Assembly: GCA_905221605.1 (NCBI GenBank) | Contig: CAJNDS010000113.1 | Location: forward strand, 988,082 to 1,052,081 | From: Symbiodinium natans | Lineage: Eukaryota > Sar > Dinophyceae > Suessiales > Symbiodiniaceae | Direction of reading: 5' to 3' | Length of the DNA: 64,000 bases | Part shown: positions 32,880 to 45,000 of the stretch, piece after piece | Layout of the letters: each line of letters begins with the position of its first letter | How positions within the stretch are numbered: the stretch's first letter is position 1 | Made by a program: the position numbers and the translations under genes | The notes under the pieces: generated by a model | Database searches by the model: none | What the model saw: the letters and a program-made list of their open reading frames with translations, nothing else | Told to the model about the DNA's origin: nothing

Positions 32880-34780
32880 CCATGCTTCGCCAAGCCCCTT
32901 GCATCGCAGCTGAACTTCCAGTCGTGGTTGACTTCTTTCCAAATCCACTTTAGAACGCCTTGGTAGGGTTTAGGGTTTAGGGTTTAGGGTTTAGGGTTTA
33001 GGGTTTAGGGTTTAGGGTTTAGGGTTTAGGGTTTAGGGAGCCCAGTAGCCATGTTCTAAGCAGGGTACCGTTTTGAAGGTTGGTTACTTTATAAAGGGAA
33101 CCTTTAACCCCAACAAGGGCAAAAAAGGTACCACTTACCTACCAAGACGCTGAAGCAGAGCAACAGCAACAAGCCAAATGCGAGCCAGGAGATGATCAGC
33201 CTCAGTGCCGCAGCATGGGCTTGATTTTTTTGGCCACCTGGGTTTAGGGTTTAGGGTTTAGGGTACCTGACTATGGCAGCCTCGCAAAACCATGGTGGGG
33301 TTTAGGGGTTAGGGTCCAAGTGCCCCCCACCTCAGCGCACGTCTCCGACATCGCAGCCCTGACACACCCCTCGGACTTCGGATGAGGAATGTTCTTTAAA
33401 ATCGGACTAGGATCGCTCTTGCAATTTAGAGCCATTTAGAGTCTGCTACAAGGGATACTGGTCCCCGCAAAGGAGCCAACTCCCCAGGCAACCAAGAAGC
33501 CAGTCATGTGTCATTTCGATCTCTTTCCATTCACCATCCTTCCAGGCTGTGCCATCGCTTGCATGCCTCAGGCTGGCAGACTTGCGCCTCTCCGGAAGTG
33601 GCACGCAAGACAAACCAAAGCTACCAGAACTGCAGTATTCCCGGGGGTTGCACTGAAGCCTTCCAATAAGCCCTAGACCCTAGACCCTTTTAGTCAGTGC
33701 AGCATGGCGGACATCATGCCTGAAAGACTCAGCACGAGGGGAGAGAACCACATGTATGCAGACATGGCAGTTGATCAACATACCTGTTCCCAAAATAGGG
33801 CTATACTTTCCCTACGAACCCTATATTTAGGTTACCATATCTCATTTACCAGACGGACTTTTAGATCAATCCCTAAACCCTAAACCCTAAACCCTAATCC
33901 CCCACGTATTTTCAAAACACAAGCGAGAAGACATCAACTTAGGTGCATGGACCCCACGGGAGACCGCAAAACAACAACACCCACATGAAAAGGGCCAAGC
34001 AATCCCCTTCATCCCTAATGGAGTGGTTTAGGGTTTAGGGTTTAGGGTTTAGGGGTTTAGGGGTTTAGGGGTTTAGGGGTTTAGGGGTTTAGGGGTTTAG
34101 GGGTTTAGGGGTTTAGGGGTTTAGGGGTTTGGGGTTTAGGGGAGTGAAGAGGTTCTTGGAGGAAAGCCCCCTCTTGAACCTACCAGCGAAGCTGTGAAGG
34201 CGGGAAGTTGCGCACGGCGAGGACGCAGTCGATGCCCAACGCTGCTTGTGACAAGCAAGGTGCAAACAGGTCATTTGCAGCGTTCAGCAGCTGTGGCAGC
34301 CGGAGGAAACGGTTGAAAGAAGCAAGTGAATGACAGTGTCGGCGCTGGCTTCAATTGTCGCCAACATCATCATACTTTGCGTGCTGCTCGCGGGGCAAAT
34401 TTTCATGAACAGTCGGAACAGCACGAAGTTTGCAAAGCTGTGATGTAGAACATCAAGTGACAAGTATGTGCTTAAATATCCAGTGCGCGTGGTTCCCTCG
34501 AACTCACTTTTCCGGATGAGCCAATGGATGTTGCCACACTGGCCCGCATTCATAGGGTTTAGGGTTTAGGGTGTAGGGTTTAGGGCCCATTTTCCCCAGT
34601 CAGTGTGAAGCAGACTTGTGGAGACAAGGGCCCGCAGGGGAAGCCTCGTAACAAGCCTGCCTGAAATTGACTCTGAGGCAGTCTTGTGGCGACCCTGTTG
34701 GGAGGGAGGAGGGACGATGCCCAATTGCCCCACTTACCCCATGCCCCGCTGGCCGCCAGGGCAGACGTGTGGCTACTCAA
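32880..34780 (-). CDS. Candidate multi-exon membrane protein gene, product unknown
   Basis: Minus-strand islands, high to low coordinate: 34,592-34,780; 34,284-34,553 (YLSLDVLHHSFANFVLFRLF); 34,150-34,260 (ALGIDCVLAVRNFPPSQL); 33,910-34,015 (DCLALFMWVLLFCGLPWG); 33,700-33,780 (AYMWFSPLVLSLSGMM); 33,480-33,660 (CNPREYCSSGSFGLSCVPLP); 33,135-33,235 (LIISWLAFGLLLLLCFSVLV); and 32,880-32,960 (WIWKEVNHDWKFSCDA). Several are transmembrane-like helices. The exon at 33,135 ends at a consensus GTAAGT donor; a 43-nt GTAAGT...CAG intron lies at about 34,693-34,735. Other islands are separated by TTTAGGG arrays or family A-like DNA (33,792-33,870). Whether all exons belong to one gene is not established. 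Confidence 0.45.
32960..33145. repeat. TTTAGGG array plus family L element inside an intron
   Basis: About ten TTTAGGG units (32,965-33,038) adjoin a segment (33,050-33,140) with GGTTACTTTATAAAGGGAAC, also seen near 3,800, 15,120 and 42,470. The segment begins at a GTAAGT donor on the minus strand. Confidence 0.7.
34026..34140. repeat. Period-8 telomere variant array (TTTAGGGG)
   Basis: Four TTTAGGG units, then about eleven TTTAGGGG units, between the candidate exons at 33,910-34,015 and 34,150-34,260. Confidence 0.95.
34551..34587. repeat. 37-b telomere-like insertion with CATT duplication
   Basis: TTTAGGG units flanked by CATT at 34,547-34,550 and 34,588-34,591. On the minus strand, removal of 41 b joins open frames FTLTGE and NAGQCG in the same phase. 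A competing frame in the upstream island ends at a stop, so the coding reading is not certain. Confidence 0.6.
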
Positions 34781-35829
34781 GTGCCGACGGAAGAGGAGGG
34801 AGACATGGGGGTGCCTGCAGCAAAAGAAGCCTAAGTATTCGAGAGCAAGTCTACCTTGTGCGACCCACAGTGTAGGTCTGGGGGCCGACGGGAGACTTGC
34901 TTCGTTGGCATTGCCCCGCTTGCCCCAGTGGGGGCAAGTGGGTAAAAAAGAACGGACGAGGATGCCGCTGGTGCTCGCAACAAAAAATAGATTGGGAAGG
35001 TGGTCTTGGTGGGGGGGGGGGAGGGGCTAAAAAAGAAAATCTAACAAACATTAGGAAATATTAGGAGAGGGCCGTTGAGGTTCTGTGAGACTCTGATCCA
35101 AGGCAAAAAAGGCTGCAGGAGCCTTTTTCTCAGGACATTGATGTCACCGCGTACTCAGCCAGCTCTGGTCCTTGCTCCTAATTTTGACCACAGCACAAGG
35201 AGACAGGAGGAGATTCTGAAGGAGGACACAAAAGGACATCATGAAGGGAGACGGTTTTGGCGGAGGGCTCGAAACAAAATTCTTGGATCCCTAATTATAT
35301 CGGTACACTGTATGGGGACCGGGGACGGTTCAGACGGCACCGCTTCTTCTTCCCCTAAACCCTAAACCCTAAGCATGTTACAAGACTTCATGACAACTGG
35401 AAGCCCTGGAATCTTGATAAGCTTTTGGGTTCTCACACGCAGTCCCACTGACGGTTTAGGGTTTAGGGCATCCAACTGAAGCTGCACCCAGGTCGCACAA
35501 ACATGGTGCCCTTGACGGATTCCTGCTCCTGAGTTTAGGTCAGAGTTGAAGCCAACACTAGCTTGATGTCATCGTGAGGAGGCCAGTGCGCAAGTTAGGC
35601 CCGCGACCAAAGGGTTTAGGAGATGGCGAGAAAAGGCGCTCTCTACAGCGGTCATGTACTCAGCCGTCTCCATCGCCTGACTTCTCGGCAGGCTGTTCTG
35701 GTTGCACCCAAACCGACTGAGGCTAAAAATGCCTCAAAGGATTGCGCCCTAGTCCCTGGAGACAACGAAGTCCGTGCACCGAGATTTTTTGCCCATAGTG
35801 GCGGTTTAGGGTTTGGGGTTTTCGTTTCG

Positions 35830-36115
35830 TATGATGCTGCTTCCAAGAACTTTAACATCCAGAATCGGGCCAGGTAGCATGGGAGAGTGACAGCTGGAGA
35901 TGTGTTGGATATAGCTTCCGTGCCCCCATGCTGAGCAGAGGGTACCAGTCCTTGTTCCTGCCAAGGGCTCCGTGACTTCAGCAACCTGTCCTTGCGCGAC
36001 CTGGCAGCAAAACGGCATGTTTAAAAGGGTCCTGTAAACCTCCTCGCTGGCATACCAGTCGATGGTTGGCACACCGTCCGCAAAGCGACCAGAAGGCACA
36101 ATGGTGATCTCAGGG
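35830..36115 (-). CDS. Candidate exon, unassigned
   Basis: About 95 codons open on the minus strand with balanced composition (PTIDWYASEEVYRTLLNMPF and CQVAQGQVAEVTEPLAG). The neighbouring island 35,620-35,800 is open on both str ands; its minus frame (LGARTSLSPGTRAQSFEAFL) may be the next exon. Product unknown. Confidence 0.42.
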
Positions 36116-36399
36116 CAGTCGGTTCATGTTTCTCTTTGGACTGCCGGTTCATGTTTTACTTTGGACTGTCTACAAAGGACATGCTGAAATGATAAAAAAA
36201 GCTACGCCCCTGAAACCCATTTTTGCAACTGGGACTTGGTGACTGCCAGAAACGGAACCCCCTGAAACCCTAAACTAGACAGACCTTTGCGCGCCAAGAT
36301 GCCCGCAAGGAGCCTTCATTTGCCAGTTCGTAAGCCCACGGATCCTCGGGAGCGCTCGCTACGATTTGCTTATTAGGGTTTAGGGTTTACGACTCAGGA

Positions 36400-36496
36400 T
36401 TTGCTAAAGAACCCCCCTTCAAATCATACGTTCCTTCTAAGGGCAATACAGGGATTATTCCATTTATCTTGGGGGGGGGTTCTGAAGCAAGTAGTA
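36400..36496. mobile_element. Family B element copy 2
   Basis: The left end TTTGCTAAAGAACCCCCC and right end GGGGGGTTCTGAAGCAAGTA are inverted. The interior GGGCAATACAGGGATTATTC matches other family B copies. Confidence 0.75.
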
Positions 36497-36499
36497 GCT

Positions 36500-37990
36500 C
36501 ACACTATGATAGTCACTGTTGCTAGACTATTGATCTTATTGGGTTTCAATTTCAGGTATAAGCGACTTGTATTCTTATCAGGTTTCGGTCACCATGTGTG
36601 GCCAAGCAATGGGCATGGCCAAGTGAATGTGAGAACCTACGAACCTCCCAAGTGACAGGCAGAAGCTGACCCCAACTGCTTTAGGGTTAGGCTTTAGGGT
36701 TTAGGGTTTAGGGTTTAGGGTTTAGGGTTTAGGGTTTAGGGCTTGGGGTTTGGGGTTTAGGGTGCATTTCACGAAATAAAAGCGCCAGCCGTCATCAACG
36801 TCGCCATGATTCTATGTAGCTATAGGGGTACCTTCCAAAATAGGAGTACCGCCGATGTGCACCAAAAGATTGCAAGTATTGTTGTGCGTGGTACCCCTCC
36901 CTTGGGAACAACCCAAACCAACCAAATCGACCTTCCCCAAACCCTTTTACAACCAGGACTGCCTTCCATAAACCCTTTTTGCAACTGGACTCTTTGCTGC
37001 AAGAGTAAACCCTAAACCCTGAAACCCTTAACCTGCGGTTGTATGCAGGTCCCCCACCCTGCCTGCACCACGACCCTCATGGGACAGGCCGCACCCTGAT
37101 CGCAAACGCGCTTCTTGGGAAACCCCGAACCCTAAACCCCAGTGTTAAATTATGATCTTGTTATACGATTCTCTCTCTCTTCTTCTTCTACGGGGCATGC
37201 GGGGCCCGAAGAACCCCCCGCCCGCGCGCGAGCGCGCGGGCGCGCCCAGTCCACTCGATCAGGTCTTTTGGTGAGAAAGCGACCCCCAGCCCAAGCGCGA
37301 TGTGTTCCCCCGAAGACGCCAATCCTTAGTGGGTCCTTAGTAGACACCCTATCGCGCTAGGTGTGTTCGTCGCTGATGGTGACACTTTCCCGATGGCGCC
37401 AGCTAGCTAGTCCACACTCAAACCACTCTCTCTCTCTGTCTCCCTCTCCCTCTTTGCCGTTATGATATGATTAGCTTCTCAGAATCTACTCTTATGCTAC
37501 GATTCTTGCTTTATTGTCTTGTTGTATAGGAAACCCTGAACCCTAAATCATAAACCCAAAGCCCTATGTAAACCCATCAACCCTCAACCCTAATTAGTAT
37601 GCCGACACCTCCAGGCCTCCTCCGTGTCTTTCACTGTTCCGTTCGCGCCAAGGACAGCCACCATGGGGTTCGGAGTCTCGTGGAACATCTCGTGGTTCCT
37701 TGGGTTTAGGTGCGGGGTTCAGGGTTCAGGGTTTAGGGTTTAGGGTTTAGGGTTTAGGGTTTAGCGGCTTGTGCCTTATGGAACATCTCATGGTTCCTTG
37801 GAGCAATGACTGGGGCTGCTCAATAGGGCTTTGGGGGCTTATGGTATAGTTATATAGGGCCCGCAAGGGAATACATATTGGTAATTCCTCCGACCGCTGT
37901 AGTACTTAGAGTAAACTCCAGCAAGTTGGACACATGGTGTAAGGGGTGATTGGAGGTGGGATTCCTTTAGTATACTGTAGGGCGGCTCGT
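36500..37990. other. Array, family A-like element and uncertain coding
   Basis: 36,560-36,680 is open on minus (VGVSFCLSLGRFVGSHIHLA). A TTTAGGG array lies at 36,680-36,770. A family A-like element lies at about 36,825-36,930 (GGGGTACCTTCCAAAATAGG and GGTACCCCTCCC ends). An alternating GC palindrome lies at 37,220-37,250. A minus frame at 37,150-37,347 and a TTTAGGG array at 37,705-37,770 follow. No gene assigned. Confidence 0.4.
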
Positions 37991-37999
37991 GTGTGCCTG

Positions 38000-38461
38000 T
38001 CAGTGCTTCACCGTGAAGGCTTCACCGTTTGGCACGGGCGGGCGTTTGAAATACACGCACGCACGAAAATGCACAACCTGCCATGTCGCCCGAGCAGCGA
38101 TTCGCAAAACCAACATTGCACCCAAAGTATGCCCACGGTCGCCGCGAGGAATATGATGGTGCGCAGAAATGCCAGGCAGCGACGCTGACAACCTTGTATC
38201 TCCATGTTCTTGACGGGGCAACAGCCCAACACTATACGGTCTCAACATTGCGGTCAAAGCGCTGCTCACAGAAGGGCTTGCCGACAAAATGGGGATCCCT
38301 TCCAGCAGGTGTGCTCTTTTCTGCTCCAGTTCCTCCTGCACAACATGATGACAAGCACAGTTCAAGGCAAGCAGTAACATACCCATCGGCAAGAATGCCT
38401 CAGCTGCGGCAGAGCTCAGAAGCAGCTTCGCGCCCTGCACTGCGTTGAGTTCAGCGATCAC
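38000..38461 (-). CDS. Candidate membrane protein exon(s), unassigned
   Basis: The minus-strand frame 38,200-38,461 (QGAKLLLSSAAAEAFLPMGM, then CACHHVVQEELEQKRAHLLE) is strongly protein-like. The 38,008-38,200 part is more convincing in a different frame, with a hydrophobic helix (FLRTIIFLAATVGILWVQCW). A small intron or frameshift near 38,200 would explain the change; I could not place it. Upstream, 38,475-38,600 is also open. Confidence 0.45.
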   Translation of the reverse strand: MIAELNAVQGAKLLLSSAAAEAFLPMGMLLLALNCACHHVVQEELEQKRAHLLEGIPILSASPSVSSALTAMLRPYSVGLLPRQEHGDTRLSASLPGISAHHHIPRGDRGHTLGAMLVLRIAARATWQVVHFRACVYFKRPPVPNGEAFTVKH

Positions 38462-38749
38462 AAACTACAGCTGCAATACATGTCACCACGGCTAGCGACG
38501 AATGTTGTGCCAGCTGTGGTAGGAGAGTGCGAGTTTCCGTGCGCTCTTAGGATTGTGCAGAGTGTCACCCCTTTTGCTGCATCAGCTGTCAAACATCAAC
38601 CTCTGGCACCTGCTGGTACTACAGTGATTTTGCCATGACTACTCTTACATAGGTGGGCGCCCGCTTCTGCTGTAGATGAAACCCAAACAGTTTTCAGCAC
38701 ACGGATGGTCTGACGTCAGTTCAATGAACCTTGCAATGCAACCAATGAC

Positions 38750-38860
38750 AGAACTCATATATAACATACAGATATATATATATAAACACATATGTATATG
38801 AGTACATGTAATATAATGCAACAAAATAACATATCTCGAACATTGTGGCATATCATATAC
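38750..38860. repeat. AT-rich simple repeat
   Basis: ATATATAT and ACATATGTATATG repeats. Similar tracts lie at 40,610-40,690, 52,440-52,515 and 59,635-59,760. Confidence 0.8.
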
Positions 38861-39090
38861 GTCACACGGTTGTCAGTGCACGCCGACCCTGCCTCGGGGT
38901 GCATATGGCCCTCGTGCCCAACGCGAGCGCCGCGAACTCCCTCACGAGCACCAAGTTCGCTTTCGGACATTCGGCCGACTTGAGCCCATCTGAGCTGGCC
39001 ATCACGAGATGTGTAGTATGACTCATCTCACTGCTAATTCTTGATGTAATGACTGGTTGTTGATCTTCTTAATATCCTTTATCTTATTAC

Positions 39091-40209
39091 TTAATAAAAC
39101 AATTCATATTCTTCAAGAATTCTAAGTTTCATCTGCAACCCTGAGGCCGGTGCCAAGAGTGCAGGTGTGTGTTCCATTTTTGTGCCGCGTGCCATCACCG
39201 AACAGCTGGAGTTCCCTGCTAGAGGTGAACCTTCCTGCGGTACCGTGGACTGGCCCTCAAGCAAGTGCTTGTCCATGTGCCTCGGTTGAAAGCTGAGGCA
39301 GCTGAGGCGTTCTGTGCAGTACGTCGGAAAACTCGGCCCTTCAGCGCAGCGAGAACAGGTGCACACCGCACTAAGGTGGGGACAAGCGCTGTATGAGGAC
39401 CTGTGCTAAACAGGCACCAGCAGGCGCCGTCACACAAAATGATGAAACAAATCACACAGCCGGGAACCGACGAAGCAATCCTTGTGATGCAGGAGCTTAC
39501 CAGAGGCTCCCGCGTGTCGGCTCGGCAGCAAGCTGACGGCAAAGGCTCCTTGCAAGCGAGCAAGCGAGAGAGAGAGAGAGAAAGACACACATACACACAA
39601 ACCCAGGTAAGAAAAACACGAAAACTTATGCAATTGCATACACATGCATGGCTAGGGCACAGCCAGTCCACCCCTCCCCACCCCCACCGACCATCCACAC
39701 CTTTGATGCATCGGCCTAGCAAAAATCACGCCGCACCCGCAGGGATGCGATGCCCTCCACACATCACTGCAGCATGTTTAGGGTTTTGGGTCAAGGGCCT
39801 AAGGTAAAAGGTTGCAAGAAGTGAAGAGATAGCATGAAGGTTCAGGACTTTCGACTAGCAGGCGAAGGAACCTCCCGACCTATTGCCAGCTGCACCATGG
39901 AATCTGCAACCCAAGTGAACTGAAAGATGGCAAACATCACCCGTTCAGTTTTCTTTCGGGTTGAGGCAGGGTTTCGACGCTCGCACTAGCACAGGCAGGC
40001 AAGACAACAGACTGCAAGAAGCTACGCTGCCACCGAGCAGGGAAATAACATGTAATGAACTGGCACTCGCGAAGACCACAGCATCTACAGTGGGTTTCAA
40101 CGTTGTTTTGTTCATTCAGGTGGGGAGCGCTGGGGAGGGGGAGGGGGATCGGAACTGGGAATCCATGCAAGGCACGTATCGAACGACAACAACAACCTCG
40201 AACATTCAA
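39091..40209 (-). CDS. Candidate minus-strand coding islands, unassigned
   Basis: Minus-strand frames at 39,219-39,420 (CAPVLAALKGRVFRRTAQNA) and 39,937-40,209 (SAPHLNEQNNVETHCRCCGL) are protein-like, but overlapping plus frames are open too. A GAGA microsatellite (39,560-39,590) separates them. No family recognised. Confidence 0.28.
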
Positions 40210-41062
40210 CTTTTAACAACGACGTTATAAACCCTAAACCCTAAACCCTAAACCCTACGACATATACCCTAAACCCTAATGACAGCGTGGCGGACTGCCG
40301 TGAGAAAAGGCTGCAGGAGCAAACTTGTCAGGCCAAGGATGTGGCGTCAGGCCGCCGCCGCCTTGCAAGCCTGCCACACGGGGGTTTTGGGGTTTAGGGT
40401 TTAGGGTTTAGGGTTTAGGGTTTAGGGAACGGGGCTAGGTTAGGCTTTGGGGGTTTAGGGTTTTGGCTTTTGGGTTTAGGGGGTTAGGGGTGCTAAATGG
40501 TTTCGAGGTTGCCTGATGAACAGTGCAATAGACGATGGGAAGGCGGCATGTGCTCGACGAGTCCGCAGCGAGGCAAGATGGTCACTGCACGGAACCAATC
40601 CCAGAATGGTCCTATATATATACACATATTTTATAAACATGTACATAAATAACTATGTATGTATCTATATATATATATATAGATATACAAACATGCAATT
40701 TTTTGTGCTGTTATGCTGCTCGTCTAATCGATTTATTCTGCTACCATATCACTTCATTATATAACATGCTGCTTTCTCTTGCGGGAGTTTTGCAGAAGCG
40801 CTCGTTTCTGAAGATGAGCTGTGGGTTACCGAACCTCAGGGCAATCCTCCACTGCGACTGACATGCGGAGACGGAAGTCGCGGGCAAGCGATGCGCGCCG
40901 TGTCCCCACGCTCACAGAAAGAAACAGGGCTTGGTGACCCGTGGGTTTCTGCAGGCAACTGCCCATGCGACACCAGAACGGAAGTTGCCGGTTTCATGCC
41001 AGGGTGAGACAAGTAGCCCTCTATCGCGTGTGCTTGCAAGCAGTAGGTGCGCATCTGATTGG
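40210..41062. other. Short arrays, AT repeat, uncertain islands
   Basis: CCCTAAA (40,230-40,280) and TTTAGGG (40,393-40,430) units bracket an island open on plus (DCREKRLQEQTCQAKD). An AT-repeat lies at 40,610-40,690. The island 40,860-41,060 is open on minus in two frames. Confidence 0.4.
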
Positions 41063-41163
41063 ATGTTTCTGAAATTGGGAGTACCTTATTGGGGTCCTTT
41101 CTTAAGGGAATCCTACTATTTTGGGGTCTATAATAGGGGTCCCTTACTTTCGCAAACCCCTGT
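41063..41163. mobile_element. Family A introner-like element
   Basis: TTTCTGAAATTGGGAGTACC at left, GGGAATCCTACTATTTTGGG inside, CTTTCGCAAACCCC at right. The minus-strand island to its right (41,168-41,310, with PRMVSMRRVSRGELLVPEG) looks like an exon ending at the element. Confidence 0.8.
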
Positions 41164-42010
41164 ATGGATATGGTTTCTCGTGGCCATGCCCTTCAGTGCG
41201 CTTCGGTGCCCTCCGGTGCCTCGCCCCCTCCGGGACAAGAAGTTCTCCGCGGGAGACCCTCCGCATGGAGACCATCCTCGGATCTTGCTCAGAGGGTGGC
41301 ACCAGCCTGGTAATAGCTAAATGAGATTTTGTGACTAGTTAATGATAGTACACATACTAGCAACAGTAATGGTACTACTACTATTCAGAATATTAATAAT
41401 CATCACAATAAAACGAATAGCAATAACTAGAACAATGATAATGACAGATGACAATGGTGTAGAAGCGCGCCCTGAGCCGAGGACCCCTGTTCCACGTATT
41501 CCATGGCCCAGCAGCCACTGCGCCCACCTTCTCATTATCACTATTATTGTTACTATTATTAGTAGTACTATTATCAGTACTATAATCATGATAATAATGA
41601 TAATAATAAGTAAGGCAGGATGCTTTTTCGAGTGATTGCACTGAGATTCTCGCCTTGCGCACGTACCTGAGGTTGCTAGAGAGGATGCAGAGGGGCCACT
41701 CTTTAGGGTTTAGGGTTTAGGGTCTTTAGACCCTCTCAAACGAGATGCGAACGAAACTGATAAGTTGTGTCAATCGTGGGCTGGTGACAGATGTCCAGGT
41801 CTTGTGGGCACTGCGAGCATGCCCAAGCCATGTGGGCTCAAGCGCGCAAGACGCGTTTAAGCATCTGGCCCAGCCACCCTGCTCCAGCTCGACCCAGCCC
41901 TCCCAAAAGCGACCTTGACAGCATCTCAGTGACTTCGCCGGCACCAGTTCACATGTCAGCAGCAGTTGCCCTGAACCCTAAACCCCTTGCCTGTAGCACG
42001 GACGACCTGG

Positions 42011-45000
42011 TCAAACAGCACTTGGCCCACAATTTCCGCGGCGGTGCTGGGGAGGGCCTGGCATATGAAGTTGCTTAGGGGTGTGGGGGTTTAGGAGCTT
42101 ATAGGGTTCAGGGTCTACGCAGCTTTTCAGAAGGGCCCGAATCCTTCTCTTTTCGCCATCTTCGAAGCGCGAAATCGCAGCTCCCGGTGCGTCTTTCAAT
42201 GCCAAGTCCAGCCAGAACTTGTTGGCGCTCACGATTTCGGCGTATGGCGTGGTGGTCTCACTCAACAGGTTCTGCACGGGTGGAGCCAGCGGTAGCCCAT
42301 CCAGAAATCTGGACACCAAACCCGCCAGGCCCTGAGAAATCACGTAGAGGGCCGAGAGAGGACCTAGTTCATGGTTGGGAGACTCTCAATAACTTACATT
42401 TCTCTCCCTTACTGAGCTTTAAAGGGGTAAAATGCTGCCCCACCACTTAGTAGCCCGGAATCCATATTCTACTAAGGTTACTTTATAAGGGAACCTCGAA
42501 CCCCCAAAAAAAGAAAAAAAAGAGTACCACTACCGAGACGATGACAAAAGGACCTTTGGGAGGCAGCTGCAACAACTTCCACAGCGCCAGACCTTCTGGC
42601 TGACGGGCAGCAGAGAATTCCTCACCTCTGGGTTTCCAAGAATAGGGGAAAACGGGGGCAACCCTCAATATACCCCAAAAAAGTATAACCCTTCTTAGAG
42701 GAACCCCCAACAAAGGCTCCCTAATTTTCGGCAACCCCCACCTATGTCCTCGACAACCGATATGCCTGGCTCCCCATGCTTTTCCAAAAGCTGGTCCAAG
42801 AACACGACATCTGCCAGCGCACTGTTTGCGCCTTGCCCCAGCGTGCCTCCCGTTGAGTGCGCCGCATCTCCGAGCAGCATGGCGCGGCCGGCCCTGTCGT
42901 GATATCTGTTGGCGCGTATGGTGGTTGCCTTGCTGGGCCTCTGAGCCTGTAGCTGCTCAATTGCGGACAGAGCTGGAGGGCCGAAGCTCGGAAAGTCTTG
43001 GCCGATTTGTTGCCTCACAGCCTCCTGTGAGTTCTCTAGGAAGGCGGGAGCCTTCTCCCCTGTCCAGGACAAGATGGTGCACAGACGGCCGTCAACACGA
43101 GGAATGGAGAACAGGGTGTAATCCTGGGAGCTCATGGCATGCACCGCCATAGGGTCCAGGGATTCGGGACATGGCCCCACCCACACCTTGAACCTGCGCC
43201 ATTGTTAGGTACTATTAAAAAGTGATCATCTTCGTTCCTTGATTATTGCGGTTAAGTATTCATATACATGTAAAAACGATTTTCAACAATGACCCAGGAG
43301 CTGTCCTGGCAAGTCCACAGACTCGCAGCAGAAGTCAGATACGGAGCTCAGGGCAGTCCGCACCACTGAGTTTACCCCGTCTGCGCCTATGAGGTCATCA
43401 TACGACATCTGTCGCCCGAGCGACGTTTTGCAAGTGCGGTGCTCCAGGTCTATGTCTTGCAAGGTCTCACCGAACCTTACTTCTCCAATAACCCAAGAAT
43501 TAAAAAAGGTTACACTTTATTATTCTTACGAAATAGGGAAACCCAAACAGTTTAAAGTTCAGCTATTGGCTAAGTACGGAACTTCATGGACAGCCGACCT
43601 GATCCTGATGCCCCGTGCCGCGTCTCCAGATCATGCAGGAGCGCTGAGCACAGATCGTTTCCTTAGGGGCTGAATACCCTAGCCAAACAAAGGTTCACCT
43701 TTCACATGTAGTAGGATTATCCTATATAACCAAAAAGGTTAAAGGTTACCTAGCTAAAACCAGGTTAGCCTTTCATATATTAGCAGGATTTTATATAACC
43801 AAACAGGTTAAAGGTTACCTACCCCGAAGGTTCGGGCAATGAGAAGAGTTGGCACGCTGCCAGGTCGGTTTGCACGAAGCTGCAGCTGTTGGCCTCGACT
43901 CAAGCTCTTCCCAAGAGGGTTTAGGGTTTAGGGTTTGGGGTTTGCGGTTTAGGGTTGCTGAACTGGAATGAAACTATATAACGCCCTGAACACAAAACCC
44001 GAAACCCTAAATTTACAAACCCCAAAGCCTGAGCCCTAAACCGAACAAAGGATAGCATAAAAAAAAAAACAAATTGTAAAATGATTGCAAATTCTGTTAA
44101 ATTGAATTTCAATTTACTACAATCGCTTTTGCATCTTTTTCGTAATTGTAAGAAGATTACAACTATAAAGAATGTAAAACGATTCTAGTAAATTGTTTTC
44201 AATCGGAAGAGCTGGAGCTGCGCACTCAGCCGTAAAGCAGTCAAGGCTTAGAAGGACGAGATGTCTGGTACAAGCTCCAGTAGACAAACAACCCTAAACC
44301 CTAAACCCTAAACCCTAAACCCTGACAAAGCTGTCAAGATCCAACACAAAAATAGATTTACAATGCAAGTTGAGATGCCACCGAGATGTAGAAGGAACTT
44401 GTCGCTAAGGATGCCCTGCCATCGCATATCCAACTACCGACACATCTTTGTTCTGCAAGAGTGTGTGGGGATTTCCCAAAATAGGGGTCCCCCTGAGATA
44501 GCCCGAAATAATCCGAAATAGCATCAGCCTCATTATTGTAAGAACCCTGAGGAGGCCCCCTGCTTTCAGCCACACGCCTTGCTGGAGACCAGGTCCCAAA
44601 GACCCTCCCAGTGCTGCAGCGCAGTGCGGCCACGGATGTTAAGTCCCAGGGAGTAGGCGCGAAAGCCTGTGATCTGCTCCGTGCGGGGATCACCTTCGCC
44701 AGCTAGGTTGTGCATAGCAAAAAGTGAGAAAGTTAGTGCAAAATAGGAATCCCCCCCCCATGCCAAAAGGCATCAATCCTTGGCTAACCACCACGTGTGG
44801 CAGGCTTGCTAGAAGACTTGATAGCCCTGACGCTCCAAAGCATGGAGGTGCAAGCCAAGAGCAGAACGAATCCCCTCCCCCTAATATTAAACCCCCCCCT
44901 ACCCCCCTAATATGAAAACCCCAATATACTATATTATAACTATAATTAATGGGGGGCTTACCCCCTGATATTCAAAACCCCAATGTACTATACTAGAACT

